The notes: generated by a model not told the origin, from the sequence alone. Shown: positions 8,532 through 17,814, counted from the stretch's first letter. The stretch: DNA of 64,000 bases from Azospirillum brasilense (GCF_005222205.1 NZ_CP032347.1:186001-250000); one strand, 5' to 3'. Made by a program: numbers and translations.

Positions 8532-9164
8532 ATGCAGACCGGCCCAACCATTCAGAGCGGCTATGTGCGCACCTATGAACGCATCGCCCCGCTCTACGAC
8601 GCGCTGGATCTCGGTTACGAGGTGATGTGGAAGCGGCGCCTGCGCCGGGGCACGTTCCGCGGCTTGTCCGGGCGCATTCTGGACGCCGGGGCGGGCACCG
8701 GCTGCAACATCCCCTTCTATCCCGCCGGCGCCCGCGTGACCGCGGTGGACGCCAGCCCGTCCATGCTGGCCCGCGCCGCCAAGCGGGCGGACCGGCTGGG
8801 GCGGGCGGTGGAGTTCCAGGTGCTGGATCTGGCCGCCACCGGCTTTCCCGACGGCCATTTCGACCATGTGGTGGCGACCTTCGTCTTCTGCGTCCTTCCC
8901 GAGGAGCTTCAGGTGCCGGTGCTGCGTGAGATGCGGCGCATCCTCAAGCCGGAGGGGACGCTGCGCATCCTCGACTACACCCAGTCGGAGCGCGCGGCGG
9001 CCCGGCTGTGGATGCGCGTGGTGTCGCCCTGGCTGAGCTTCGCCTTCGGCGCCCGCTACACCGCCGGCTACGAGACCCACCTGCCGCAGGCCGGCATGGG
9101 GGCGGTGGACAGCCGCTTCGTGATGGGCGACTGCGTGAAGCTGGTGGAGGCCCGCGCGGCCTGA
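8532..9164 (+). CDS. Class I SAM-dependent methyltransferase
   Basis: A 210-residue protein with the Rossmann-type methyltransferase motifs: motif I LDAGAGTGCN near residue 52, the acidic loop VTAVDASPSML, then LDLAATGFPDGHFDHVVATF and LKPEGTLRILDYTQ. It belongs to the Methyltransf_11/UbiE-like group acting on small molecules, quinones or lipids. The N-terminus (YVRTYERIAPLYDALD) resembles PmtA and UbiE proteins, so a phospholipid or quinone substrate is possible but not shown. The ATG follows GGGGGAG ten or more bases upstream. It is a single gene, convergent with the patatin-like gene. Confidence 0.82.
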   Translation: MQTGPTIQSGYVRTYERIAPLYDALDLGYEVMWKRRLRRGTFRGLSGRILDAGAGTGCNIPFYPAGARVTAVDASPSMLARAAKRADRLGRAVEFQVLDLAATGFPDGHFDHVVATFVFCVLPEELQVPVLREMRRILKPEGTLRILDYTQSERAAARLWMRVVSPWLSFAFGARYTAGYETHLPQAGMGAVDSRFVMGDCVKLVEARAA

Positions 9165-9188
9165 GCCGCCGGGCCGTCTGTCGGCCGA

Positions 9189-10154
9189 TCAGCCGGCGCG
9201 CCGCTGCTCGTGCGCCGGGCCGCCGCCGAAATGGTCGAGCGCCTGGGCGAGCGCGTCGTCGAACACCTCCGGCTTCTCGGTGAAATAGTCGAAGTAGCCG
9301 TAATGGCGGCGCAGCGGCAGCTCGGTCAGGGAGCGGATGCGGTAGGCCGGGTCGTTGAGCGTGCCGCGCTCCATCAGCTCGATCACCCGGCGCAGCCGCG
9401 CCACCTCCGCCTTGTAGGAGTTGGCGAACCACTGGCGGATCTTCCAGTTCTCCACCTCCAGCTGGTTGCGCGGCACCGGCCCGATCCAGGAGACGGGGAA
9501 GGGCGCGGCCACCGTCACCTCGTCGAAGCCGTGCAGTTCCGACAGGATGATGCTGCGGTGATAGGCGCCGTCGATCAGCCCGCCGGGGGCCTCCTCGAAG
9601 CCGTAGAGATAGAGCCAGAGGGCGCTTTCCACCGCGTCGGCGGTGATGTCCTCAAGCCCGACCTCCCCGGCCATCAGGCGCCGGGCGGCGGCGTTGCCGT
9701 GCAGCAGCCCATTGCCGGAGCGGAAATCATAGGTGTTGAAGACGACGCCGACCTCGGCCTCGTTGAGGGTGCGGGCGATCTCGGCGACGGTGTCGCGGTC
9801 GCGCACCGGGGCGTACTGGCGGGCCGGCATCAGCCGCTCCAGCACCGCCGAGGGCGACAGCGGGACATCCAGCCAGCGCCGCGCATGCTCGCCCAGCACC
9901 GGGCGGAACACGCCCTTGTGCCCGAACAGGGCGGTCTGCCAAGCCTGGAGCAGCCCGCCGGACGCCCCCGTGTGTTCGAGAAGCAGGCGGCGCACGTCCT
10001 CGCCGCGCAGCCAGGCGGCCAGCACGACGATCTGTCCGGAGGTCACCGTGAACAGGTCGGGCATCCGGTCCAGGCGGTCGAGCGCCGTCAGCACGCCCGC
10101 GCCGTGCAGGTTGAACCCACCGAAGCCGCCCAGGGCGACCGCTCGTTTCTGCAT
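9189..10154 (-). CDS. Divergent patatin-like protein
   Basis: A 321-residue protein starting MQKRAVALGGFGGFNLHGAG. The oxyanion-hole motif GGFGGFNLHG is present. The nucleophile elbow is TVTSGQ rather than the canonical GxSxG, so the first glycine is missing. A DGAYH motif near residue 205 fits the patatin Asp of the Ser-Asp dyad. Such proteins are usually lipid acyl hydrolases. This one may have altered or lost activity. I chose ATG 10154 over an upstream GTG because it has GGAG eight bases before it. There is no signal peptide, so it should be cytoplasmic or membrane-associated. Confidence 0.65.
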   Translation of the reverse strand: MQKRAVALGGFGGFNLHGAGVLTALDRLDRMPDLFTVTSGQIVVLAAWLRGEDVRRLLLEHTGASGGLLQAWQTALFGHKGVFRPVLGEHARRWLDVPLSPSAVLERLMPARQYAPVRDRDTVAEIARTLNEAEVGVVFNTYDFRSGNGLLHGNAAARRLMAGEVGLEDITADAVESALWLYLYGFEEAPGGLIDGAYHRSIILSELHGFDEVTVAAPFPVSWIGPVPRNQLEVENWKIRQWFANSYKAEVARLRRVIELMERGTLNDPAYRIRSLTELPLRRHYGYFDYFTEKPEVFDDALAQALDHFGGGPAHEQRRAG

Positions 10155-10289
10155 ATCAAAAACTCCAACCAAAGAACAACCGGCCCTCACGGCGCCGCTG
10201 TCGCGAACCGCCGCCGGGCCACCCCGCCGCCGAGCGCCCGCGGACGGGTCTGCCGAGCGTGGCGGGGCGTTACTGCCGCTGTGTCAGGG

Positions 10290-10324
10290 AAAAATCAGGG
10301 CCGTCCGTCGTCAGCCGACGGCCC
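10290..10324 (-). terminator. Terminator overlapping the end of the 62-aa gene
   Basis: An eight-base-pair perfect stem (GGGCCGTC with GACGGCCC) is followed on the minus strand by TGATTTTT. The stop codon of the 62-residue gene lies inside the loop, so the last codons of the gene (GGRAV) are encoded by the terminator stem itself. Confidence 0.7.
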
Positions 10325-10499
10325 GGCCGCCACCCAGCCGGCGCGGATCGAGGTCGGCGTTGCGCCCTTTCAGAAACGCGGCCAGCCGGCCCAGCAGGGA
10401 CCGGAGATGGTCGGCGCGCAGCCGCGCGGCCTTGCGGCGGATGAGCTGCATGTCGCGTTGGGAGGGAAGGGCGGAAGCGAAGTGCGAAGGCGTGTTCAT
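10311..10499 (-). CDS. Small basic protein (62 aa) with very strong ribosome site
   Basis: The gene starts at ATG 10499, preceded seven bases upstream by GAGGAGGT, one of the best ribosome sites in the window. The peptide starts MNTPSHFASALPSQRDMQLI, then a strongly basic amphipathic helix (RRKAARLRADHLRSLLGRL) and a basic Gly-rich end. It resembles in general character the many small basic DUF1127-type proteins of alphaproteobacteria, which can act in RNA or phosphate regulation, but I see no clear match. The upstream 145 bases are A+T-rich and probably carry a promoter; a terminator overlaps the 3' end. It therefore looks like a compact single-gene unit. Confidence 0.65.
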   Translation of the reverse strand: MNTPSHFASALPSQRDMQLIRRKAARLRADHLRSLLGRLAAFLKGRNADLDPRRLGGGRAVG

Positions 10500-10645
10500 A
10501 AGGGACCTCCTCAAAGGATTGAGAAGGCGTCTCCCCCTGGGGAAAGGGCTTATCGTTATGTTGCAGTGCACAATATGGGGCAGCGCCACTGCCCCGTCAA
10601 GGTTGGTCCGCTTTTTGTCCGCCGTTCCCCGGTCCCGGTGGGCGC

Positions 10646-13600
10646 TCAGTCCCCGGTCTGGCTCAACGGGTTGTGGTTCAGAAGATCCTGGACGGCGCTC
10701 TGCAGTTGGCGCGGCGTGATCGGCTTGCGCACCACGGCGAGCCCGAGCGCCGTCGCGTCGTGGTCGCAGTCGGTGCCGATCTCGCCGGTCAGGATGATGG
10801 CCGGAACCGGGGATCCAACCAGGGAACGGATCTGCACGATGGCTTCGGTGCCGATCCGCCCGTTGCGCAACCGATAATCGGCAATGATCAGGTCCGGGCG
10901 GCGGCTCAGTCCGCGCAGCCGGTCCAGCGCCTGCTCCGCGGAGCCGGCCACCACCACCTCGTACCCCCATTCCTGGAAGATCGTCCGCAGGCCCAACAGG
11001 ACGATCACGTCGTCTTCGACCAGGACGGCCAGCCGCCCGTCGCCGGACGGAGCGGCTTCGGCTTCGGGAGACGGAGGGGTAACGGCCGGAGCGGCGGCAC
11101 GCGGCGCCTCGATGGAAAAGACCGAGCCGTGGGCCGGTTCGGAGCGGACCGTCACCGGGTGGTTCAGCAGCCGGGACAGCCTCTGCACGATGGCCAAGCC
11201 CAGGCCGAGCCCCTGGTTGCGGTCGCGCTCCGGGTTGCCGACCTGATGGAACTCCTCGAAGACCTTGGTCTGCTGTTCCGCCGAGATGCCGATTCCGCTG
11301 TCCTGCACGGTGATGCGGACGTTGCCGTTGGTTGCTTCGCAGGACACCCGGACATAGCCCGCCTCGGTGTAGCGGATGGCGTTCTCCACCAGATTGCGGA
11401 GCATCCGGCCAAGCAGCAGCCGATCGCTGCGCACCGCCAGATCCGGGGCGGGTTGGACGACGGCGAATTCCAGCCCCTTGCTCGCCGCGATGGGAGCGTA
11501 GGCCGCCTCGATCTCCTCCAGCATCGGGCGCAGGGGCACCGTACCGATTTGCGGGGTGATGACACCGGCGTCCAGGCGCGACACGTCCAGCAGGCTGTCG
11601 AGAAGGTTCTTCAACGTCTCCAGCGCGCGTTCCAGCGAGGCCAGCGGGCCGCGGCCCTTGTCGGGATCGACGTGGCGTTGCAGGACCCCGGCGAACAGCA
11701 GGGCGGATTGCAGCGGCTGGCGCAGGTCGTGGCTGGCCGCCGCCAGGAACTTCGACTTGGAGATGTTGGCCTCGTCGGCCTTGGCCTTGGCCTCGCGCAG
11801 GGCCTCCTCCATCGCCTTGCGCCCGGTGATGTCGATGTTCAATCCGCTGAGCCGCACCAGACGCCCATTGTCGTAGACGGGGCGCCCGATCGCCATGATC
11901 CAACGCACCCCGTCGCGCGGATGAAGAATGCGGAACTCCCCGCGGTAATCGGAGCGCCGGGCCTCCAGCACGTCCTTCGTGAACCGGCGCACCGTGTCCC
12001 GGTCCGCCGGGTGGACCAGTTCGAAGAAGCTGTCCTCGCCGGGCGTGAAACTGTCCGGGGTGACGCCGTACAGCCGGTACATGCCGTCCGACCAGGCCAG
12101 CGTCCGGTCGCGCAGGTCGAAATCCCAGATGCCGGCCTCCGACGCGGTCAGCGCGATGGTCAGCCGCTCCTCGCTGCGGCGCAGCGCCTCCTCCAGCGCC
12201 TTGCGCTCGGTGATGTCGAGGTTCAGGCCGCTGAACTGCAGCGGTGTGCCGTCCGGACCATAGCTGACGCGTCCGATCGACGAGACCCAGCGGATGGCGC
12301 CGCCGGGCTGGACGATGCGGTATTCCAGCCGGATGTAGGCGCGCCGTTCGGCGAGCATTTCCGTCTGGGCCTTCAGCGTGGCGATGTCGAAATCGTCGGG
12401 ATGGACCACGGACCGCCAGACGGCGCTGGTCGCCTCGTGCACGGCGGGATCGAGCCCGAAGATGTGGAAGGTCTCGTCCGACCAGTGCCCCTGGCCGGCG
12501 GCCAGATCCCAGTCGAAGGTGCCGGCCAACGCCGACTCCAGGGCGAGGCTCAGCCGGTCCTTGCTCTTGCGCAGATCGTCCTCGGCCTGGCGCCGTCGTG
12601 TGATGTCGAGAAGATAGACCGACATGCCGTCCGCGTTGGGAAAGGCCCGCATCCAGAACCAGCGCCCGGTGCGAGCACCCTGGAACTCGGCGTCCGTGGG
12701 CATGTGTTCGGCCATCGCCTGATGCGCCTTCTGCCACAGCGGCGTGTCCACTAGCTCCGGAAAGGCTTCCCACAGCGACCGGCCGCGCAGGTCGCGGCCC
12801 TGGGCGACCAGGGAAACCGCCTTGTCGTTCAGGTAGGTGAAGCGCCAGTCGCGATCCAGCTCGATCACGCCGTCCACCGTGCTGCCGAGCACCGCCGCCA
12901 TGCGCAGCGCGTTGCTGCGCGCCAGTTCATGCGCACGCAGGAAACGCCACAAGCTCCAGCCTGCGGTCACTCCGGCGAACAGGAACAGCCCGGTAAAGAT
13001 GATGAGGGTGCGCCGTGCCGCCGCGTTGACCGGCCGCATGGATTCGTCCTTGTCCAGGCTGACATGGAGGTAAAGGTTGGGGACGCCCGCGGCCAGTGGC
13101 GACACCGCGGTGATCCGCATCCGGCCATCCGGCCCGGATTCCTCGACCACACGCCGCTCGCCCCGGTCCAGCAGGGCCTGGTAAGGCGTGTGTAGCGGTC
13201 GGCCGACGGTGTCCGGCATTTCGGGCTGGTGCGCCAGGACGATGCCGGAGCGATCGGCGATCACCACCTCCGCGTCCTCCGGCAGGCTCTTTTCGCGAAG
13301 GAACAGGTTCAGCCAAGTGGTGTCGAGAAACGCCGTGACCACCCCCGCTGGAACGCCGTTCTCGTCCTTGTAGGCCAGAGCGAAGGGGATGGAAGGGCGT
13401 CCCGTGGTGCGCGAGGTCAGGGTGGCCCCGTTGGTCTGCTCCCCCGTGGTCAGTGCCTCCCGCCAATAGCTGCGGTCGGCGACCGAAAGGCCACGCGCCC
13501 GCGGTTCGGTGGAGCACCAGATGGTCCCAGACCGGTTGCTGACGCTCACCGCCAGATACGGGGGAAACTTCGCCTTGATCCGAAGAAGTGTGTCCTGGCA

Positions 13601-13864
13601 GGCCGCTGGGGACAGCCGCCCGATCCCCATTTCGGTAAGGGCAACCAAAACGTGTTCAATGTCGTCGGCAATGCGTTTCTGTTCGGATTCGACCTGATCC
13701 AGAAGCTGCATCGACTCCGTGCGGATTTCCGCTTCCCGGGACTTGCGCAATTCCAGGATGTTGTACACTTCAAAGGCGATTAGCGGTAATGCAACCACAA
13801 GGAAAAGAATCGACAACCGACGCGCCGACCATCCAGGCCGCTGGTCCGGCTCGCTGGTCTTCAC
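10646..13864 (-). CDS. Membrane hybrid sensor histidine kinase (Cache-PAS3-HisKA-HATPase-REC)
   Basis: About 1072 residues from GTG 13864, chosen because AGGGAGA lies eight bases upstream; a TTG 33 bases earlier is the alternative. A first TM helix (ILFLVVALPLIAFEVYNIL, about residues 17-37) leads to a periplasmic Cache-like sensor (to about 280), then a second TM (LIIFTGLFLFAGVTAGW). Three PAS domains follow, two with clear PAC ends (LNLDITERKALEEAL, LNIDITGRKAMEEAL). The phospho-acceptor histidine is in ASHDLRQPL near residue 710, the ATPase shows NLVENAIRYTEAG and GLGLGLAIV, and a receiver domain carries its aspartate in IADYRL near 996. A downstream Hpt or response regulator is not encoded next to it. 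The periplasmic ligand is unknown. Confidence 0.9.
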   Translation of the reverse strand: MKTSEPDQRPGWSARRLSILFLVVALPLIAFEVYNILELRKSREAEIRTESMQLLDQVESEQKRIADDIEHVLVALTEMGIGRLSPAACQDTLLRIKAKFPPYLAVSVSNRSGTIWCSTEPRARGLSVADRSYWREALTTGEQTNGATLTSRTTGRPSIPFALAYKDENGVPAGVVTAFLDTTWLNLFLREKSLPEDAEVVIADRSGIVLAHQPEMPDTVGRPLHTPYQALLDRGERRVVEESGPDGRMRITAVSPLAAGVPNLYLHVSLDKDESMRPVNAAARRTLIIFTGLFLFAGVTAGWSLWRFLRAHELARSNALRMAAVLGSTVDGVIELDRDWRFTYLNDKAVSLVAQGRDLRGRSLWEAFPELVDTPLWQKAHQAMAEHMPTDAEFQGARTGRWFWMRAFPNADGMSVYLLDITRRRQAEDDLRKSKDRLSLALESALAGTFDWDLAAGQGHWSDETFHIFGLDPAVHEATSAVWRSVVHPDDFDIATLKAQTEMLAERRAYIRLEYRIVQPGGAIRWVSSIGRVSYGPDGTPLQFSGLNLDITERKALEEALRRSEERLTIALTASEAGIWDFDLRDRTLAWSDGMYRLYGVTPDSFTPGEDSFFELVHPADRDTVRRFTKDVLEARRSDYRGEFRILHPRDGVRWIMAIGRPVYDNGRLVRLSGLNIDITGRKAMEEALREAKAKADEANISKSKFLAAASHDLRQPLQSALLFAGVLQRHVDPDKGRGPLASLERALETLKNLLDSLLDVSRLDAGVITPQIGTVPLRPMLEEIEAAYAPIAASKGLEFAVVQPAPDLAVRSDRLLLGRMLRNLVENAIRYTEAGYVRVSCEATNGNVRITVQDSGIGISAEQQTKVFEEFHQVGNPERDRNQGLGLGLAIVQRLSRLLNHPVTVRSEPAHGSVFSIEAPRAAAPAVTPPSPEAEAAPSGDGRLAVLVEDDVIVLLGLRTIFQEWGYEVVVAGSAEQALDRLRGLSRRPDLIIADYRLRNGRIGTEAIVQIRSLVGSPVPAIILTGEIGTDCDHDATALGLAVVRKPITPRQLQSAVQDLLNHNPLSQTGD

Positions 13865-13978
13865 CCGTATCTCCCTACTCCACCCTTCTGCGGGCAAAGA
13901 TTGCCAGAATACGATGGTGATTAAAACAGGCAGTCCGTTCTATCCCGATTTCTGGCCCTCCATTTCTTGGAAAAGCTG

Positions 13979-15376
13979 TCACACCAAGGCTGGAGCGTAA
14001 CCGCAGGTGGCCTCCACCGCGGCGGCCAGCCGCAGCACCGCCGCATCGGACAGGCGCGGACCGGCGATCTGAAGCCCGACAGGAAGCCCGCCGCTCTCCG
14101 TCAGCCCGCAGGGGACCGAGCAGGCCGGGGCGTAGCAGTGATTGAACAGCGGCGTGAAGACGGCGTGGCCGCGCGGCGTCACCGGACGCCCGTCGATGGT
14201 GGCGGGGCCGAGCCGGTCGAACGGCCATGCGGTGACCGGAGTCGTCGGGCAGACCAGCAGATCGTAGCGCGCAAAGAGAGCGGCCAGCGCGCGGTAGGCT
14301 TCCTCCCGCAGATGCAGGGCGCGGGCGACCTCCGCGCCGCTGGTGCGCAGGCCGGCGTCGATCTGCTGCCCGATGTCGGGGTCGAACAGGTCCGGAGTCG
14401 CCCGATAGCGCTCGCCGTAGAGCGCGGCGAGGCCGGCGAACTGGAGGGGCATCAGGCCGCTTTCCCCGGCCCCGGCGGGCCAGACCGGGTCGGCTTCCTC
14501 GACGATGGCCCCGGCGTCGGCGAGGCGGTGGACGGCGCGCTCCACGCAGGCGGCGACGTCGGGATCGACCGGGGCGTCCAGCCCCAGCCGCCGGCTGTAG
14601 GCGACTCGCAGGCCCGCCGGGTCGGGGACGGCGGCACGGGCGAAGGAACCGGATAGGACCACCGATTGCGGGTCGCGCGGGTCCGGCCCGGCCAGAACGT
14701 CCAGCATCAGCGCCACGTCGGCGACCGAGCGGGCCATCTGGCCCATCACCGAGTTGCCGAACACCGGCTCGGCGAAGCCGATGGGGTGGGGGACGACCCC
14801 GGCCGACGGCTTCATGCCGACCACCCCGACATGGGCGGCGGGCCGGCGGGTCGAGCCGCCGCCGTCGGTGCACAGCGCCAGCGGCGCCAAGCCCGCCGCC
14901 ACCGCGCTGGCCGCCCCGCCGGAGGAGCCGCCGGGCGTCAGCGTCACGTCCCAGGGATTCCGGGTCGGGCCGTGCAGCAGATTGGTCGTCACCCCCTTGC
15001 AGGCGAATTCGGAGCAGTTGGTGATTCCCGCGAAGACGGCGCCCGCGGCGCGCAGCCGGGCCACCGCCACCGCGTCCTCCGGCGCCACGAAGTCCTCGAA
15101 CAGCCGCGATCCCTGGCGGACCGGCTGGCCGCGCACCCAGATGTTGTCCTTCACCGTGAAAGGCACGCCGAGCAGGGGCAGAGCCTCGCCCCGCGCGGCC
15201 CGCGCGTCGGCGGCCCGCGCCTCCGCCCGTCCGGCCTCCGGGTCGAGATGGACAATGGCGTTCAGCCGCGGATTCTCCACCGCGATCCGCTCCAGCAGAT
15301 CGTCATAGAGCGCGACGGCGCTGACCGCGCGGGCGGCGACCTGTTCGGCGATCCGGCGGGCGCTCATCGTGCGCAT
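13979..15376 (-). CDS. Amidase signature family protein
   Basis: A 465-residue enzyme with the complete Ser-cisSer-Lys triad of amidases: lysine in PFTVKDN near residue 76, cis-serine in TPGGSSGG near 150 and the nucleophile in CTDGGGSTRRPA near 174. It should hydrolyse an amide to a carboxylate and ammonia in the cytoplasm. The start ATG 15376 overlaps the last 13 bases of the MFS gene and has a GAGGA site, so the two are translationally coupled. With the neighbouring transporter operon and hydroxyisourate hydrolase, a role in nitrogen scavenging is likely. The substrate cannot be told from sequence. GatA is less likely because no GatB or GatC accompanies it. Confidence 0.87.
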   Translation of the reverse strand: MRTMSARRIAEQVAARAVSAVALYDDLLERIAVENPRLNAIVHLDPEAGRAEARAADARAARGEALPLLGVPFTVKDNIWVRGQPVRQGSRLFEDFVAPEDAVAVARLRAAGAVFAGITNCSEFACKGVTTNLLHGPTRNPWDVTLTPGGSSGGAASAVAAGLAPLALCTDGGGSTRRPAAHVGVVGMKPSAGVVPHPIGFAEPVFGNSVMGQMARSVADVALMLDVLAGPDPRDPQSVVLSGSFARAAVPDPAGLRVAYSRRLGLDAPVDPDVAACVERAVHRLADAGAIVEEADPVWPAGAGESGLMPLQFAGLAALYGERYRATPDLFDPDIGQQIDAGLRTSGAEVARALHLREEAYRALAALFARYDLLVCPTTPVTAWPFDRLGPATIDGRPVTPRGHAVFTPLFNHCYAPACSVPCGLTESGGLPVGLQIAGPRLSDAAVLRLAAAVEATCGYAPALV

Positions 15377-16596
15377 GGGGTGTCCTCGGCAGCGGTGGAA
15401 AGGTCCGGGGTGGGGGCTGGCGGCAGGGGAATGACCAGCGCCGCGACGCCGGCCAGCGCGGCGGCGGCGGCGGCCAGATAGCCGGCGGAATAGCCGAACC
15501 CCCCGGCGACCAGAAGGCTGAACAGCGCCGGCCCGGCGACCAGCCCGGCGTAGGCGATGGCGAGCATGCCCCCCGTCGCCTCGCCCGCCCGGCCCGGCGG
15601 GGCGAGACGGGCGACCTCGGAGACGAACAGGCCGTTCCAGCCGCTCGCCGACAGGCCGAAGGCGGCGCAGACGGCCAGAAAGGCGGGCACCGGCCAGCCG
15701 GGGGTGGCGATGGCGACGAGGGCGGCGGCGACGCTCATGGCGACGCCCAGCCCGGCGAGGATGACGCGGGGCGGGGCCCAGCGCGTCGCGACGAGGCCCC
15801 AGCCGACGCGCCCCACCAGCCCGGCGCCCTGCGCCACCGCCAGCGCCGTCCCGGCCAGCGGCAGGCTCCAGTCCAGGCCGGTCACCGCGAAGCTGACCAG
15901 GAAGCCGTTCAGGCAGAGCTGCATGGCGGAGAAGGCGCAGACCGCCATGGCCAGCCGGCGCAGCGCCGGCTCCCCGGCGACCAAGTCGAGCGCGCGCTTC
16001 AGCGTGCCGCGGCCGGCGGGGCGGGGAGCGGCGCGGTCGTCGCCGTCGTGGCGGCGGGCCAGCGGCTCCAGGGCGAGCGCCAGCACGGCGGTGGCGCCCG
16101 CCACCACCATCAGGCTCGCCTGCCAGCCGAAGGACAGGACCAGCAGCGGCACGGCGAATCCGGCGGCCATGCCGCCGAACTGGTTGCCGGTCTGGCGCAG
16201 CGAGAAGACCAGCGGCCGCTTCTCCGGCGGGGTCAGCCGGGACAGCAGTTGCGTGCTGGCCGGCGTTTCCGGCCCGAAGGCGAAGCCCAGCGCCAGCGCC
16301 CCCAGCAGGAAGGCGACGGGAAGGGCGCTGGCCGACAGCAGCGCCGCCCCGGCGGCGGCGAGCAGGCAGGCCTGGCAGGTGCGGATCGCCCCCCAGCGCG
16401 CGATCAGCCCGCCCGCCCCCAGCGACGCGGGGATGGCGGCGGTGAAGACGACCGCGGTATAAAGCCCGAGAAGCCCCGGATCGACCCCCAGGTCGGGCGC
16501 CGCCTGCGGCGCGATCACCGGAATCGCGAAGAGACACAGCCCGACGAACGCCTGAACCGCCGCCATGGCGATCAGAGGCAGCAACCAGACGTTCAT
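15364..16596 (-). CDS. Major facilitator superfamily transporter
   Basis: A 410-residue, very hydrophobic protein with about twelve membrane segments arranged in two halves, separated by a charged loop (RRHDGDDRAAPRPAGRG) near residue 190. The TM2-TM3 loop (GGLIARWGAIRTCQACLL) corresponds to the MFS A-motif region. It is probably a cyanate/nitrate-type or drug-type permease (CynX-like by general look), but the substrate is not determinable. It is the first gene of a two-gene unit with the amidase. Its ATG faces the hydroxyisourate hydrolase start with only 29 bases between them. Confidence 0.85.
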   Translation of the reverse strand: MNVWLLPLIAMAAVQAFVGLCLFAIPVIAPQAAPDLGVDPGLLGLYTAVVFTAAIPASLGAGGLIARWGAIRTCQACLLAAAGAALLSASALPVAFLLGALALGFAFGPETPASTQLLSRLTPPEKRPLVFSLRQTGNQFGGMAAGFAVPLLVLSFGWQASLMVVAGATAVLALALEPLARRHDGDDRAAPRPAGRGTLKRALDLVAGEPALRRLAMAVCAFSAMQLCLNGFLVSFAVTGLDWSLPLAGTALAVAQGAGLVGRVGWGLVATRWAPPRVILAGLGVAMSVAAALVAIATPGWPVPAFLAVCAAFGLSASGWNGLFVSEVARLAPPGRAGEATGGMLAIAYAGLVAGPALFSLLVAGGFGYSAGYLAAAAAALAGVAALVIPLPPAPTPDLSTAAEDTPCAR

Positions 16597-16625
16597 GGGG
16601 ACTCCACAAGGAAAGGGACGGGCCG

Positions 16626-16982
16626 ATGGCCGGCGGGATTTCGTTGCATGCGGTGGATGTGGCGCGCGGGGTGCCCGCCGAGGGGATGCGGGTGGAACTC
16701 TATGCTTTGCGGGACGGACAGCGGGACAGGCTAGCGGAAAGCCGTTTGTGTGCCAATGGTGCGCTTGACCATCCGGTGGTCGGCGGCGCGGGCGTGACGG
16801 CCGGCGTCTACGAGGCGGTGTTCCACATCGGCCCCTGGCTGCGCGCGCAAGGCGTGGGGGCGGCGGAACCGGCCTTCCTGGAGGAGGCGCCGTTCCGCTT
16901 CACCGTCACCGACGTGGCGCAGCACTACCATCTGCCGCTGAAATTCACCCCCTGGGGCTATTCCCTGTTCCGGGGCGCGTAA
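16626..16982 (+). CDS. uraH: 5-hydroxyisourate hydrolase (transthyretin-like)
   Basis: A 118-residue protein with both signatures of the family: the N-terminal SLHAVDVARGVPAEGM, carrying the active-site histidine, and the C-terminal HYHLPLKFTPWGYSLFRGA. The usual ending is YRGS; here it is FRGA, a small deviation. The enzyme converts 5-hydroxyisourate to OHCU after urate oxidation, in the ureide branch of purine breakdown. The ATG follows AAGGAAAGGGA. No OHCU decarboxylase or urate oxidase is in the window, so the rest of the pathway must be elsewhere. Its position beside an amidase and importers supports a purine/ureide nitrogen theme. Confidence 0.9.
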   Translation: MAGGISLHAVDVARGVPAEGMRVELYALRDGQRDRLAESRLCANGALDHPVVGGAGVTAGVYEAVFHIGPWLRAQGVGAAEPAFLEEAPFRFTVTDVAQHYHLPLKFTPWGYSLFRGA

Positions 16983-16998
16983 GTTTCGGGCCTTGGGC

Positions 16999-17814
16999 TC
17001 AGCGGAGCTGGCGCGACAGGCCGGCGACGCGCTCCATCACCACCATCGCCAGGACGGTGACGGCGATCAGCACGCCGGACACCGCCGCGGCGCGGACGTC
17101 CAGACTGTTCTCCAGGATCTGCCACATGCGGATGGGCAGCACCTCGTTGCGGGCGTCGGCCATGAACAGCGACACCGGGATGTTGTCGAAGCTCGACATG
17201 AAGGCGATGAAGGCGCCGGCGCCGATGCCGTTGCGGATGGTCGGCAGCGTCACCCGGCGGAAGGTGTAGAGGCGCCCGGCCCCCAGGCTCTCGGAGCTTT
17301 CCAGGAGCGCGGGGTCGAGCTGGGCGAGGCTCGCCAGCGTGGTGCGCAGGACGTAGGGCACGCTGACCACGATGTGACCGATGGCCAGCGTCAGGAAGGA
17401 CAGCTCCACCCCCGCCGTGCTGAAGAACACCAGCGAGGCGAGGCCGAAGGCCAGCGCCGGCAGGACCAGCGGCGACATGAACAGCGCGTCCAGCCCGCGC
17501 GCCCACGCCCGCCGGCTGCGCCCGATGGCCAGCGCGGCGGCGGTGCCCAGCACCGCCGACACGGCGGTGACCACGGCGCCCAGCTTCAGGCTGACCAGCG
17601 CGGCGTCCTGGAGCTGCCACGCGTCGATCAGCGAGGCGTACCAGCGCAGGCTGTAGGACGGCGGCGGGAACTTCAGCGAATAGCCGTCGGTGAAGGAGGT
17701 GACGAGCACCACCAGCGTCGGCGCCGCCAGCAGCAGCAGCGCCGCGCCGGCGAGCGTGCCCATGACGAGGCCGAAGGAGGCGCTTCCCAGGGTCGGGCGC
17801 TGCATGTCAGGCAT
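16999..17814 (-). CDS. ABC transporter permease, PotC type
   Basis: A 271-residue inner-membrane protein with about six TM helices and the EAA-type loop (LLESSESLGAGRLYTFRRVT) that docks to the ATPase. It starts MPDMQRPTLGSASFG and overlaps the upstream permease by eight bases, so the two are coupled. It is the second permease of a spermidine/putrescine-class importer. The real substrate may be a different nitrogen compound, given the neighbouring amidase. It is the last gene of the leftward operon (ATPase, binding protein, permease, permease) and is convergent with uraH. Confidence 0.87.
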   Translation of the reverse strand: MPDMQRPTLGSASFGLVMGTLAGAALLLLAAPTLVVLVTSFTDGYSLKFPPPSYSLRWYASLIDAWQLQDAALVSLKLGAVVTAVSAVLGTAAALAIGRSRRAWARGLDALFMSPLVLPALAFGLASLVFFSTAGVELSFLTLAIGHIVVSVPYVLRTTLASLAQLDPALLESSESLGAGRLYTFRRVTLPTIRNGIGAGAFIAFMSSFDNIPVSLFMADARNEVLPIRMWQILENSLDVRAAAVSGVLIAVTVLAMVVMERVAGLSRQLR

